This document shows, one piece after another, positions 1 to 8,174 of a stretch of 64,000 nt of DNA. Positions within the stretch are counted from its first letter, which is position 1. Every line of letters starts with the position of its first letter. A program made the position numbers and the translations under genes. The notes below the pieces were generated by a model. It made no database searches and was not told the origin of the DNA. It worked only from the letters and a program-made list of their open reading frames with translations. Location: positions 3,531,398-3,595,397 of the forward strand of contig NZ_CP100461.1 in NCBI RefSeq assembly GCF_024228675.1, read 5' to 3'. The stretch is from Salinigranum marinum (GTDB taxonomy: Archaea; Halobacteriota; Halobacteria; Halobacteriales; Haloferacaceae).

Positions 1-1
1 C

Positions 2-88
2 CTCCACGTCCGCTTCCGTCTCGGTCGTCACGAGGTCGTCGTCACGGCCGACGGCGTCGTCAAGAGCCGGCCGATCAGCCGCGTCTGA
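2..88 (+). CDS. C-terminal fragment of an unidentified protein (cut by window edge)
   Basis: The plus-strand frame starting at base 2 is open from the window edge and stops at TGA 86-88. It gives 28 residues ending KSRPISRV. The fragment is too short to assign a family. Its stop lies 14 nt inside the 3' end of the convergent HAD gene, so the two genes overlap tail to tail. I call it coding only because the frame is open from the edge and its codon use (GTC, GAC, CGC) fits the neighbours. Confidence 0.4.
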   Translation, partial: LHVRFRLGRHEVVVTADGVVKSRPISRV

Positions 89-722
89 GTTCGTCGAACG
101 AGCGCACGCGGTAGTCCGCGAGGACGCAGTGACCGCGCTGGTCGGGGTCGTGTCGCTCCACGTGGATCCCGTCGAGCCCCGCGTTCCACGCCGCGCCGAT
201 GTCGCTCGTACCGTCGCCCGCGAGCACGCCACGCTCGCCGTCGGCGACGCCGAGTCGGGACAAGGTGTGCTCGACCGGTGCGGGGTTTGGCTTCCAGCCG
301 ATCTCCTCGGTGCAACAGTGGACGGTGTCGAACCAGTCGCGGATGTCGAGGTGGTCGAGGACGGGGCCCGCGAGGAACTCCTGACAGTGCGTCACGACCC
401 CCACCGGCACCCCAGCCCGGTGGACGTCGCGGACGAGCTCGGCGGCGTCGTCGTGGAGGTACGTCACCTCCGCGCGGGCCAGCGGGTCCTCCTCGTCGTG
501 GAAGACCGGCCAGAACTCCGCGGGGTCGATCCCCCACGCGCGCAGCTGTGGGTCGCGTGGGCCGTTGAGCCCGTGCCAGATGATCTCCGCCTCGCGGTCC
601 GTGAACGTCCGGTCGAGTCGGTCGCCGACACGGTCGAACACGTCGCGTGTGTACGCCCAGTCAGCGTCGACGAGCGTCCCGTCGAGGTCGAACAGCCAGA
701 CGTCGTACTCACCGACAACCAT
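75..722 (-). CDS. HAD-superfamily hydrolase, phosphoglycolate phosphatase-like
   Basis: This 215-residue protein has the four HAD motifs in order: DLDGT at 12-16 (nucleophile Asp12, acid/base Asp14), Thr111 after a hydrophobic strand, Lys144 in GWKPNP, and the acidic GDGTSD at 169-174. A helical cap of about 65 residues sits between motifs I and II. Members of this family remove phosphate from small phosphorylated metabolites using Mg2+ in the cytoplasm. The substrate cannot be read from sequence; phosphoglycolate or a sugar phosphate is the usual guess. The gene stands alone and its 3' end overlaps the gene cut by the left edge. Confidence 0.85.
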   Translation of the reverse strand: MVVGEYDVWLFDLDGTLVDADWAYTRDVFDRVGDRLDRTFTDREAEIIWHGLNGPRDPQLRAWGIDPAEFWPVFHDEEDPLARAEVTYLHDDAAELVRDVHRAGVPVGVVTHCQEFLAGPVLDHLDIRDWFDTVHCCTEEIGWKPNPAPVEHTLSRLGVADGERGVLAGDGTSDIGAAWNAGLDGIHVERHDPDQRGHCVLADYRVRSFDELRRG

Positions 723-867
723 TGGGGAGCATCCAATAGGGGGCGTGCCGGTAAGTTCCTTGTGCCCCGGCTCTCACCGACGAGAACTCCCCGCTCCCAC
801 CGACTCGTCGGCCATCGCCCGTCGACCGTCGTCCGTCGCCCGAACCACCGCGGGGCCCTGTCGGCGG

Positions 868-1239
868 TCACTCCACCACGCGAAGCGACGAGCCGAGGTG
901 GTTGTGTCGCACCTCGCGGGCGGTGTCGGCGTTGTAGCGGTCGACCTCCGCGGCGACCGCGTCGGTCCACGCGTCGAGATACGCCTCGTCGACGACGAGT
1001 TCGCTGAACCGCACGGAGACGACCGTGACCGAGAGCCACTCCTCGGCGATCGCCCGGAACCGCCGCTCGTCCGTCAGATCGCCGTGCCAGAGCCACTGCT
1101 CGAAGAAGCGCCACTCCTCTGCGTCGGCACCGGGTTCGGGTGCGGGGTAGCGCACGACCGTCTCGAACGTCGCCGGGTCGGTCTCGACCACGGCCGGGTC
1201 GAGGCGGAACCGCACGCGGAAGACGTACGTACCCTCCAT
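868..1239 (-). CDS. LWR-salt-like haloarchaeal protein
   Basis: This 123-residue acidic, soluble protein has no signal peptide or membrane segment. It starts MEGTYVFRVRF, a beta-strand-like opening, and has the central motif WLWHGDLTDERRF at about residues 48-60. From memory this resembles the haloarchaea-only LWR-salt family, named for a Leu-Trp-Arg motif; here the motif reads LWH. No function is known to me. It starts 9 nt from the stop of the pterin dehydratase gene, on the same strand, so the two are probably cotranscribed with the dehydratase gene first. Confidence 0.65.
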   Translation of the reverse strand: MEGTYVFRVRFRLDPAVVETDPATFETVVRYPAPEPGADAEEWRFFEQWLWHGDLTDERRFRAIAEEWLSVTVVSVRFSELVVDEAYLDAWTDAVAAEVDRYNADTAREVRHNHLGSSLRVVE

Positions 1240-1248
1240 GGGTTCCCC

Positions 1249-1524
1249 TTACCGTTCGGCGTCGAAGAGGTTCGCCAGGCGAACGTCCTTGTCCGTGATC
1301 CCGCCCTCCTCGTGGCTCGTCAGGCGGACCTCGACGGTCTCGTACCCGATGACGATCTCGGGGTGGTGGAACTCCTCTTCGGCAACTTCACCCACCTGGG
1401 TGGCGAACGCGACGCCGGCGAGGTAGTCGTCGAACCCGTACGTCCGGACGATCTCGTCCCCCTCGCGCTCCCAGCCACCGGGGAGTCGCTCCTCGATCTC
1501 CTCATCGGAGAGCAGTTCGGCCAT
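1249..1524 (-). CDS. 4a-hydroxytetrahydrobiopterin dehydratase (pterin carbinolamine dehydratase family)
   Basis: The 91-residue protein has the normal length and pattern of the PCD/DCoH family, including the active-site stretch EFHHPEIVIGYETVEVRL, where the paired histidines bind the pterin. The reaction dehydrates 4a-hydroxytetrahydropterin, which recycles pterin cofactors. I chose the ATG at 1524 (MAELLSDEEIEERL). The frame is open 23 codons further upstream, but that extension has no family similarity and would lengthen the protein beyond the usual size. The gene lies just before the LWR-salt-like gene in an apparent two-gene unit. Confidence 0.88.
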   Translation of the reverse strand: MAELLSDEEIEERLPGGWEREGDEIVRTYGFDDYLAGVAFATQVGEVAEEEFHHPEIVIGYETVEVRLTSHEEGGITDKDVRLANLFDAER

Positions 1525-1657
1525 ACCCGTCGCGTCGTCGCGGGCTCTGTTAACTGTTCGGACTCGGATCGTGTCGTCCGGCGCGGTACGCACGACCGAG
1601 CGCGCGGACAGCGCTGTCCTCGTCGGACAAATTAAAACAGTCGGCGTCCCGCCCGAG

Positions 1658-3004
1658 TCAGTCGTCGCTCAGCCGTTCGAGGACGTGGCTCGGGATGTCA
1701 GAGTCGTCGGGGATCCCCGCGGGCTGCTCGCCCGTCGGGGGATCCGGAAGCTCCGCCTCGAAGTCGGGATCGAACAGTTGCATGGCGGTGTGGATCGTCG
1801 TCCAGTCGTCCTCGGCGGCGGCCTCGCGGAGGCTCTTCGTCGGTGCCGAGAGCAACTGGTTGACGAGCGCGTCGGCCAGCGCGGCAACCGTCTCGCGCTG
1901 TTTCTCGGTGAACTCGCCCTGCGCTTCGAGCTTTCGGATCGCCGTCTCCAGTTCCGCCTGCTTCGTCCGCTCGGCGCTCTCGTACATCGCGCTGATCGCC
2001 TCGTCGGCCCGGTTGCGCTTGAACCGCTCCATCAGGTGCGTGAACTCCGTGTCGATCATCGCCTCGACCCGCGCCGCCGCCTCCTGTCGGCGGTCGTGGG
2101 TCTCGTCGGTCACGGACTCCAGCGCGTCGATGTCGCGGACGGTCAGCCCCGGCCGCGTCGACACGGCGGGGTCGATGTCGCGGGGCTGGGCGATGTCGAC
2201 GAGGAGGGTCTCGCCGGCGGCCGCGAGCGTCTCGTCGTCGAGGACGTAGTCGGGACTGGCGGTCGCGCTCACTACCAGACCGGCCCGGGCGGTGGCCGCT
2301 GACAGGGCGTCGAGGCCGATTCCGATCGCGTCACAGGAGACGTCCCGCGCGACGTGCTCTGCGTGCGGGACGGTCCGGTTCGCCACGATCACTCGCTGGA
2401 CGCCCGCGGCGTCCAGCGCACGGGCGGCGAGCAGTCCCATCTCGCCCGCACCGACGACGAGCGCCGTCGTCTCGGCGAGGTCGAGGTGACGCTCGGCGAG
2501 GCGGACCGCGGCGGAGCCGAGCGAGACGACGCCCTCGTTGATCGCGGTCTCCGCGCGGGCCCGCTCGCCGACGTGGAGCGCCTTCGTCAGCGCCTCGTCG
2601 AGCGTCGGGCCGATGCCGCCGACGGCGCGGGCCTCCTCGAACGCGGTCCGGAACTGCCCGAGGATCTGGTCCTCGCCGAGCACGAGCGACTCCAGACCCG
2701 AGGCGACGCGCATCAGGTGTCTGACTGCGGCCTCGTGTTCGAGGTCGATCACCGCGCCGTCGCGGACGTCGGGGGCGAACTCGGCGAGTGCGCGCCGGCC
2801 CGCGGCCGCGTCGTCGGTGACGACGTACGCCTCCGCGCGGTTGCACGTCCGCAGCGCGAACGCCTCTTCGACGCCGTCCCGCGCGAGGAGGTCCCGGACC
2901 ACTTCTCGCTCCGTGTCACCGGTGACGCACTCGATCTCCTCGACGCTCGCGTGGGTGTGCGAGACGCTCACGCCCGAAATGACGTTCGCGGCGCTCTCGG
3001 TCAC
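1658..3004 (-). CDS. hemA: Glutamyl-tRNA reductase
   Basis: HemA reduces glutamyl-tRNA to glutamate-1-semialdehyde with NADPH, the first committed step of tetrapyrrole synthesis. The 448-residue protein has the catalytic Cys54 in LRTCNRAEAY, the conserved SGLESLVLGEDQILGQ block at about 102-117, an NADPH-binding GAGEMG at 185-190, and a long helical C-terminal dimerisation region. The C-terminal tail after about residue 400 is acidic and Pro-rich. Its ATG overlaps the stop of the siroheme synthase gene by 4 nt, so the two are translationally coupled and HemA is downstream in the operon. Confidence 0.97.
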   Translation of the reverse strand: MTESAANVISGVSVSHTHASVEEIECVTGDTEREVVRDLLARDGVEEAFALRTCNRAEAYVVTDDAAAGRRALAEFAPDVRDGAVIDLEHEAAVRHLMRVASGLESLVLGEDQILGQFRTAFEEARAVGGIGPTLDEALTKALHVGERARAETAINEGVVSLGSAAVRLAERHLDLAETTALVVGAGEMGLLAARALDAAGVQRVIVANRTVPHAEHVARDVSCDAIGIGLDALSAATARAGLVVSATASPDYVLDDETLAAAGETLLVDIAQPRDIDPAVSTRPGLTVRDIDALESVTDETHDRRQEAAARVEAMIDTEFTHLMERFKRNRADEAISAMYESAERTKQAELETAIRKLEAQGEFTEKQRETVAALADALVNQLLSAPTKSLREAAAEDDWTTIHTAMQLFDPDFEAELPDPPTGEQPAGIPDDSDIPSHVLERLSDD

Positions 3005-3729
3005 GGCTCGCCTCCCTCCGACTCGGGGGTCCTCGTGGTGTCGGTTCCGATCACGTCTTCAGCTACTCGGCGAGCGTTTGTCGTGCCCGTACGTAAAGCC
3101 TTCCAAACGCGGGACGACCGGACGACGCGGCGGACCGCGTCGCGCCGCTCGGTCGGTGAGAGCGCCCGATCTCGGAGCTCCGCGCGGAGGTCGCGCGTCA
3201 GGTCGGCCATCGCCCCCGTCCCTTCGATCTCGGCTTCGAGTCGCTCCCGGAGGTGCTTCGAGAGCGCGGGGCTGGCACCGCCGGTGGTGATGGCGACGGT
3301 GACCGAACCGTCCTCGACCGTCGCGGGGACGACAACGCTCCCCACGTCCCCGCCGCGTCCGCCCGCCCTGTCGGTCCGGTTCACGAGAACGTCGCGGTCG
3401 CGTGCCGCGTCGGCCGCCGCGGCGTTGATCGCCTCGTCGTCGGTCGCCGCGACCACGAGCGCCGGATCGAGGCGGTCGATCCACCGCTCGACCCCCTCGG
3501 GGGTGGGTGCGTCGCACACGAGTTCCACGCCGGGACCGTCGCTCGTTTGCTGCCACGTCTCTGGGGTCGCCTCGGCCGCGTCGGCGGCGTCGAAGCCGTC
3601 GGCGAACGCCGGGCTCACGACGACGACGTGCGCCTCGCTGGCGAACCGCCGGGCCTTGCGTGCGCCGACCGCCCCGCCGCCGAGGACGAGGACGGTCCGG
3701 CCGGTGAAGTCGTGTACCAGTGGGATCAT
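3001..3729 (-). CDS. Siroheme synthase: precorrin-2 dehydrogenase / sirohydrochlorin ferrochelatase (Met8/CysG-N type)
   Basis: This 242-residue protein oxidises precorrin-2 to sirohydrochlorin with NAD+ and in many relatives also inserts iron to give siroheme. It has the N-terminal Rossmann motif VLVLGGGAVGARKARRF at about 13-29, an asparagine-containing NRTD segment after the cofactor domain, and the TGGASPALSKHLRERLE helix typical of the family, followed by a helical dimer domain. I start at ATG 3729 (MIPLVHDFTG); the frame is open well upstream but antisense to the next gene. It lies between the fused decarboxylase (8 nt upstream) and hemA (4 nt overlap). Confidence 0.92.
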   Translation of the reverse strand: MIPLVHDFTGRTVLVLGGGAVGARKARRFASEAHVVVVSPAFADGFDAADAAEATPETWQQTSDGPGVELVCDAPTPEGVERWIDRLDPALVVAATDDEAINAAAADAARDRDVLVNRTDRAGGRGGDVGSVVVPATVEDGSVTVAITTGGASPALSKHLRERLEAEIEGTGAMADLTRDLRAELRDRALSPTERRDAVRRVVRSSRVWKALRTGTTNARRVAEDVIGTDTTRTPESEGGEP

Positions 3730-3737
3730 GGGTTCGG

Positions 3738-4838
3738 CTACGTGTCGGCGTCCGTCTCGACGCTCGCGGTCGTGTCCGTCTCGGTGTTCGCGTCGGCGCG
3801 TTCGTCCAGCCTGATGCCCGTCTTCTTCAGGATCCGGGTCGAAAACAGGGTGTCCCAGTCGTCGTCGGTGACGTCCCAGTACTCGGCCATCGTCTCGCGT
3901 ACCTCCGCCACCCGCTCTTCGGACTCGGCCTCCGAGCGGCCGTGTGTCATCGCGAAGAAGTTGTACGGCCACACGCCCTCGTGGCGCGGCCGGCGGTAAC
4001 AGTGGGTGACGAACTCCAGCGACGCGACGGCGGGACCGACCTCCTCGACCAGCGCGTCGGGGACGTTCCAGACGGTCATGCCGTTCTCGGTGTAGCCGAG
4101 CGCGTAGTGGTTGGGGACGACACCGACCCGCCTGATCTTTCCCTCCTCGACGAACCGCTTCACCGTTCGAAGCACCCAGTCGACGTCGACGCCCAACTCG
4201 GCGGCGACGTCGCGGTACGGCGTCGCCGTCACCGGCAACCCGCCCTGGATCGCCATCACGAGGTCGCGTTCGTCCGGCGTGAGCGTCGTGCGACCGCCGG
4301 CGTCGACCGTCGGGCCGAGGTGTGAGAGATCGAGCTCCCCGTCCGGAAGGGGCCCGTCGACGAGGAACTTCGCCTCGACGCGGAACTCCCGTTCCTTGGG
4401 CATGTTGTACGTTGGCTGGCCCGTCTCGCGTTCGATGGCGTCGAGCACTTCGCGCACGCGACCTGCGTCGGCCACGCTCACGACGAACCACATGTTCAGG
4501 TGGGGGTGCTCGCGCTCGTAGTTGTGCGCCACCTCGCGGTGGTCGTTCACCTGTTCGGCCACCTCGTCGAACCGCTCGGGCGGGGCGTGCATCGCGACGA
4601 GCGTCGCGGTCCCGCCGATGGCCTCGGCGTTGACCAGCGGGCCGAACCGCGAGAGGACGCCTGCCTCGTCGAGTTCCCGGACCCGCGCGCAGAGCTCCTC
4701 GGCAGTGACGTCGAGACCCCGTTCGCCCAGCGCCGCGGCGGCCGGCTCGAACGGCCGCTCGACGACCGGGAACCCACCCTGAAAGGCGTTGACGATCGCC
4801 CGGTCGAGCGGTGTCAGATCCGCGTCCACCGTCTTCAT
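3738..4838 (-). CDS. ahbAB: Siroheme decarboxylase, AhbA-AhbB fusion (two Lrp/AsnC-like modules)
   Basis: The 366-residue protein has two tandem modules, each a winged helix followed by a ferredoxin-like domain. Module 1 (about 1-170) carries HNYERE at 105-110 and NMWF at 115-118. Module 2 (about 185-345) carries CYRRP at 280-284, WPYN at 290-293 and FAMTHG at 295-300. These are signature motifs of AhbA and AhbB, which together decarboxylate siroheme to 12,18-didecarboxysiroheme in the alternative archaeal heme route; most organisms encode them separately. The acidic tail (about 346-366) is low complexity. It is first in the operon with siroheme synthase and HemA, which supports the metabolic role over a plain Lrp regulator. 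Confidence 0.9.
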   Translation of the reverse strand: MKTVDADLTPLDRAIVNAFQGGFPVVERPFEPAAAALGERGLDVTAEELCARVRELDEAGVLSRFGPLVNAEAIGGTATLVAMHAPPERFDEVAEQVNDHREVAHNYEREHPHLNMWFVVSVADAGRVREVLDAIERETGQPTYNMPKEREFRVEAKFLVDGPLPDGELDLSHLGPTVDAGGRTTLTPDERDLVMAIQGGLPVTATPYRDVAAELGVDVDWVLRTVKRFVEEGKIRRVGVVPNHYALGYTENGMTVWNVPDALVEEVGPAVASLEFVTHCYRRPRHEGVWPYNFFAMTHGRSEAESEERVAEVRETMAEYWDVTDDDWDTLFSTRILKKTGIRLDERADANTETDTTASVETDADT

Positions 4839-4932
4839 GTTCGACCGTCAGGGCGAGAGGGAGTTAAGCGTCTCGTCCCCGTTCCGCCCCGTGAGAACGA
4901 GTGACGAACCGTCACACCCGGACGCGGTGCTC

Positions 4933-5340
4933 TCAGTCGTCGGTCCGAACGGTCGAGGCGCGTTCGACGTGATCGAGCGCCTCGACCGCGTCGACGACCG
5001 CCGCCTGGTCCACGTCGGCCTCGTAGTAGAAGACGAGGTCGAACGTCCCGCCGCGGAGGAGTTGCTGGCACTCCCAGACGAACGCGTCCTCGTCGAGCGT
5101 CAGCCCCTGGAACTGGTTCGAGGCGAAGTTCGTATTATCGTTGCCCGCGTAGATGTACGCCTCGCCCTTCCCGGCGTGGTCGGCGATGACGTCGTTGAGC
5201 GCGACGGTGAGTTCGTGCATCTCAAGGTCCTCCTCGCCCGCGAGGTCGGTGTGGACGATGAGTCCCACGAGTTCGATCTCGCCGGGTTCGAGGAGCGCCT
5301 TCGTCCGCCGGTGGAGGTCCTCGTCGTAGACGTCGGTCAT
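4933..5340 (-). CDS. Conserved haloarchaeal protein (DUF5778-like)
   Basis: This 135-residue soluble acidic protein starts MTDVYDEDLHRRTKALLEPG. It has alternating strands and helices (ELVGLIVHTDL, AYIYAGNDNTNFASNQFQG, FDLVFYYEADVDQ) and no membrane segment. I recall a haloarchaeal family of this length (DUF5778) with the same start, but cannot check it. I place the start at ATG 5340; an upstream in-frame extension would run into the divergent promoter region shared with the prenyltransferase gene. No function is assigned. A minus-strand TATA-like sequence lies near 5363-5370. Confidence 0.75.
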   Translation of the reverse strand: MTDVYDEDLHRRTKALLEPGEIELVGLIVHTDLAGEEDLEMHELTVALNDVIADHAGKGEAYIYAGNDNTNFASNQFQGLTLDEDAFVWECQQLLRGGTFDLVFYYEADVDQAAVVDAVEALDHVERASTVRTDD

Positions 5341-5456
5341 GTCTCGCCTTCGGTGGGACGAACATTTACTGCTGACGATAGCCGACGCCGCGATCGCGTC
5401 GGGGCCCGGGGTCACGAACACAAGACACATATTCCGGGGGAAGAGTATTGGACTGT
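5341..5456. promoter_or_regulatory. Divergent promoter region between the DUF5778-like gene and uppS
   Basis: This 116-nt gap separates two divergently transcribed genes. Read on the minus strand, a GTAAATG TATA-like element at about 5363-5370 lies about 26 nt upstream of the 5340 start. On the plus side, the AT-richer ACACATATTCC at about 5425-5436 lies 25-30 nt before ATG 5457. Both spacings fit leaderless haloarchaeal transcripts. Confidence 0.45.
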
Positions 5457-6395
5457 ATGCTGGGTTGGCTCCGAAGTCGAGTGCGGCAGGCGTACGTTCG
5501 CCACCTCGACCGGACCATCGGGGAAGGGCCCACCCACGTCGCCATCATCCAGGACGGGAACCGTCGGTACGCCCGCCAGCAGGGGAGCGACGCCCCCGAC
5601 GGCCACCGCGCCGGTGCCGAGACGACCGAGCAGGTGCTCAACTGGTGTCAGGAACTCGGCATCGAGGAGCTCACGATCTACGCCTTCTCGACCGAGAACT
5701 TCTCGCGCCCGCCCGAGGAGCGCGAGCCGCTGTTCGACCTCATCGAGTCGAAGCTGTACGAACTGGCCGACGCCGAACGCGTTCACGACAACGAGATGCG
5801 AATCCGCGCCGTCGGCGAGATCGATCTGCTTCCTGACCGACTGCGCGAGGCCATCGACTACGCCGAAGAGCGAACCAACGAGTACGACTCGTTCAACCTG
5901 AACGTCGCGCTCGCCTACGGCGGACGGGCCGAACTCCTCAATGCCGCACGCGACGTCCTCCGGGAAGTCGCCGCCGGCGACCTCTCCGCGGCGGAGGTCG
6001 GCGTCGACGCCATCGACGAGCGACTCTCGGGCCACCCCGTCCGCGACGTCGACCTCATTATTCGAACCGGCGGGGACGAGCGCACCTCGAACTTCTTGCC
6101 GTGGCACGCCAATGGCAACGAGGCCGCCGTCTTCTTCTGCGCCCCCTACTGGCCGGAGTTCTCCAAGGCCGACTTCCTCCGCGCCATCCGCACCTACGAG
6201 TCCCGCGAGGAGTCGTGGCGACACACCCGGACGGAGCGCGCGGTGGCGCTGGTCCGTGCGGTGGCCGAGACCGAACTCGCGGAGGCGCGTGCGGTGTCGG
6301 GTCGCCTGCGCGAGCAACTCTCCTCGGCCGGTGCGCGCGAACTGAACGCCGAACTCGATCGCCAGGGCGAGGGCGACCCCGGCTACGCGGACTGA
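5457..6395 (+). CDS. uppS: Polyprenyl diphosphate synthase (cis-prenyltransferase, UppS family)
   Basis: The protein condenses isopentenyl diphosphate units in cis to make the long polyprenyl diphosphate that becomes the dolichol-type lipid carrier for N-glycosylation. The 312-residue sequence has the catalytic Asp33 in QDGNRRYARQQG, FSTENFSRP at about 81-89, and the C-terminal diphosphate-binding DLIIRTGGDERTSNFLPWH. It is longer than bacterial UppS through a C-terminal helical extension, which is common in archaea. I prefer ATG 5457 to a TTG three codons upstream because it begins directly at MLGWLRSRV and fits the TATA spacing. Confidence 0.95.
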   Translation: MLGWLRSRVRQAYVRHLDRTIGEGPTHVAIIQDGNRRYARQQGSDAPDGHRAGAETTEQVLNWCQELGIEELTIYAFSTENFSRPPEEREPLFDLIESKLYELADAERVHDNEMRIRAVGEIDLLPDRLREAIDYAEERTNEYDSFNLNVALAYGGRAELLNAARDVLREVAAGDLSAAEVGVDAIDERLSGHPVRDVDLIIRTGGDERTSNFLPWHANGNEAAVFFCAPYWPEFSKADFLRAIRTYESREESWRHTRTERAVALVRAVAETELAEARAVSGRLREQLSSAGARELNAELDRQGEGDPGYAD

Positions 6396-6626
6396 CGGCT
6401 CGTTCGCTGACCCGCCGAGGCTGTCGAGCACTCCGGAGTGTGAGCGGTTTCGGGATCCGTGCCGAACACCGGGCGCGGCCCACGCAGGTCGGTCTCCCTT
6501 CGACCGAAACGGCCCGGCTATGGCGGTATGTGGATCGACCTCCCCCCGTATGAGTGAGCGTCGTATCATCGATGCTGGAGTCTGATGATAACAGCGTTTA
6601 TATGAACACGCAAACGACGTAGTATT

Positions 6627-7013
6627 GTGAAAAACTCACAAAACACTTTGGCGATTTGGATCGGATCACTCACCCGACTCCAGTGGGTCGCGGTCGCGTT
6701 GGTAGTCGTCACTGGCGTGCTCCACGTGTTCGCGGGCATCGTCGAGGGAAGACCGCCGGTGACGCTCGCGGGCGTTGGATACGCTGGTGCACTTGTACTT
6801 TTCTTCCTCGACTATCGCCGACGGCTGCTCTATCTCATCGGGATTCCATACACGGCTGTGCAGTTCCCGCTCTGGCTCGTGGCCAAGTCCGAATACGGGA
6901 CGGTCGACTACGTCGACAAAGCGGTTCAGGTCGCCCTGATCCTCGTACTGCTGTCTCTGTATCTGAACACGCCGTCTGACACGCGCAAAACAACGGCACC
7001 GGCTGCGGACTGA
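6627..7013 (+). CDS. Small multi-pass membrane protein, haloarchaeal
   Basis: The 128-residue protein has four predicted membrane segments at about 20-37, 46-60, 67-85 and 98-114. The second and third are separated by the basic loop DYRRRLLYLIGIPYTAVQFPLW, which places positive charge on the cytoplasmic side. The start is GTG at 6627 in an AT-richer stretch. I recall similar short membrane proteins with the DYRRRLxYLxGIPYT motif in other haloarchaea but know no function. It is not close enough to uppS (231 nt) to suggest an operon. Confidence 0.7.
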   Translation: MKNSQNTLAIWIGSLTRLQWVAVALVVVTGVLHVFAGIVEGRPPVTLAGVGYAGALVLFFLDYRRRLLYLIGIPYTAVQFPLWLVAKSEYGTVDYVDKAVQVALILVLLSLYLNTPSDTRKTTAPAAD

Positions 7014-7556
7014 ACGGGCGTTCCCAGTAGCGGACGCCGCGTTCGGTCGTCTCGGATGATCGTGGCCATCTCCTCGTTGACTCCACCGAAATCACGAGAT
7101 TCGCAGGCCAGTTCCCGCACTCGCTCACCGGTTCCCTGGCAAGGGGCTCGAGACACTCCCAGAGGGTGTCTGCGATATCGGCGAGCGCGGTCACGCCGAG
7201 TCCAGGCAGGAACGCCGCTACCAGTAGCCAACGGCGAACGGACCGAACCATCGCGTCTGAACCCGAAGATACCGTCCGTCGTCGTTCGACGATCGCTTTC
7301 ATGACCACCCTCGTTGTACCGTCGATAGCGCTTCGAGAAGGGAAGTAGACCCGTCGCTGCCTGCTTGCTGCATACACTCTCTCTGCTCAGCACGTGACGT
7401 TTGTCCGTCCCTGAGGGTTTCCGGAGGCCCGAGGTTCCGACAGTCACGCTCGTCCAACCCGCCGTCAGACCGAGTCTGACGAGCTTCGGCCGATAGGCCG
7501 AAGTTCCGAAACCCGGGCTCGCGCTCTGTTTTCGACGTTCGGACGGTCCCCACCGC
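7014..7556. other. 543-nt stretch without a supportable gene
   Basis: The open frames here overlap one another, lack family features, and read antisense into the flanking genes. A minus-strand frame around 7040-7305 begins with a plausible hydrophobic start (MVRSVRRWLLVAAFLPG) but degenerates into an arginine/serine-rich shadow antisense to the preceding gene, so it is at best a remnant. Two consecutive perfect hairpins lie at its right end (7464-7503), listed separately. Confidence 0.5.
7464..7503 (-). terminator. Two back-to-back perfect hairpins downstream of the UppS-like gene
   Basis: The first hairpin has 7-bp arms GTCAGAC (7464-7470) and GTCTGAC (7474-7480) around a CGA loop. The second has 8-bp arms CTTCGGCC (7484-7491) and GGCCGAAG (7496-7503) around GATA. 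They start 54 nt beyond the stop of the minus-strand prenyltransferase homologue, so they may form a structured 3' end or processing site. Archaeal termination usually depends on T-tracts, and no long T-tract follows, so the terminator label is tentative. Confidence 0.35.
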
Positions 7557-8174
7557 TCACCGGCCGAACCGCCGGTTTCGGTTCTGGTAGTCCAGCACGG
7601 CACGGAGGTAGTCCCGCCTCCGGAAGTCCCGCCAGTTGACGTCGGTAAAGTACAGTTCGGCGTACACCGACTGCCAGATCATGAAGTCCGAGAGCCGTTC
7701 GGCACCGGTCTTGATCACGAGGTCGGGTTCGTCGCGGAACACCAGCCGGTCTTCGATGTCGGTCTCGTCGATCTCGTCGACGAGTTCGGGCGCGATATCG
7801 TGTGTCTCGACCGTCTCGGCGAGCGCCCGGACGGCCTCGGCGAACTCGTGTTTCCCGCCGAGCCCGACGCTCACCTGGACGGGTTCGGTGGCGGGCTCGG
7901 TGTCGCCCACCTGCCGGACCGCGAGCGGTTCGGGCGAGTCGACCTCGCGGAGTTCGCGCTCGAGCGTCGGCACGACCGCTTCGTCGAGCACGCTCACCGA
8001 GATGGTGACGCGCTCGGCACCGTACTCGAACGCCCAGGCCAGGAACTCCTCGAGCGTCGCGTACGCCCCCTGTTCGAGCAGGTCCCGCTCGGTGATGATG
8101 ACGGCGACGTGCACCGGGGGGGCCTCGGGGTGGAGCCGGTGGCGGACGGCGAGGTAGCGGTCGTACAGGCCCAC
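7557..8174 (-). CDS. Cis-prenyltransferase homologue lacking the catalytic DGN motif
   Basis: The 205-residue protein aligns with UppS at both ends. The C-terminus [26 protein letters not shown] (151-176) and the terminal RRFG match the family diphosphate-binding and tail motifs. At the position of the universal catalytic HVAIIQDGN it reads HVAVIITER, so Asp-Gly-Asn is replaced by Thr28-Glu29-Arg30, and the Arg of IRTGG is Lys. It is also shorter than a full enzyme. I infer a non-catalytic partner or a changed function, as in eukaryotic NgBR/Nus1 subunits that pair with an active prenyltransferase. The active uppS is 1.2 kb away. ATG 8174 has a TATA-like TTTAGA (minus strand, about 8198-8205) 26 nt upstream. 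Confidence 0.85.
   Translation of the reverse strand: MGLYDRYLAVRHRLHPEAPPVHVAVIITERDLLEQGAYATLEEFLAWAFEYGAERVTISVSVLDEAVVPTLERELREVDSPEPLAVRQVGDTEPATEPVQVSVGLGGKHEFAEAVRALAETVETHDIAPELVDEIDETDIEDRLVFRDEPDLVIKTGAERLSDFMIWQSVYAELYFTDVNWRDFRRRDYLRAVLDYQNRNRRFGR

Noticed and set aside
3738-4838. Lrp/AsnC transcriptional regulator
   Set aside because: Both modules carry AhbA/AhbB motifs and the operon is tetrapyrrole synthesis, so the decarboxylase call is better.
6835-7377. 180-residue minus-strand frame with a hydrophobic start
   Set aside because: It runs antisense through the small membrane protein gene and loses any protein-like character after about 50 residues.
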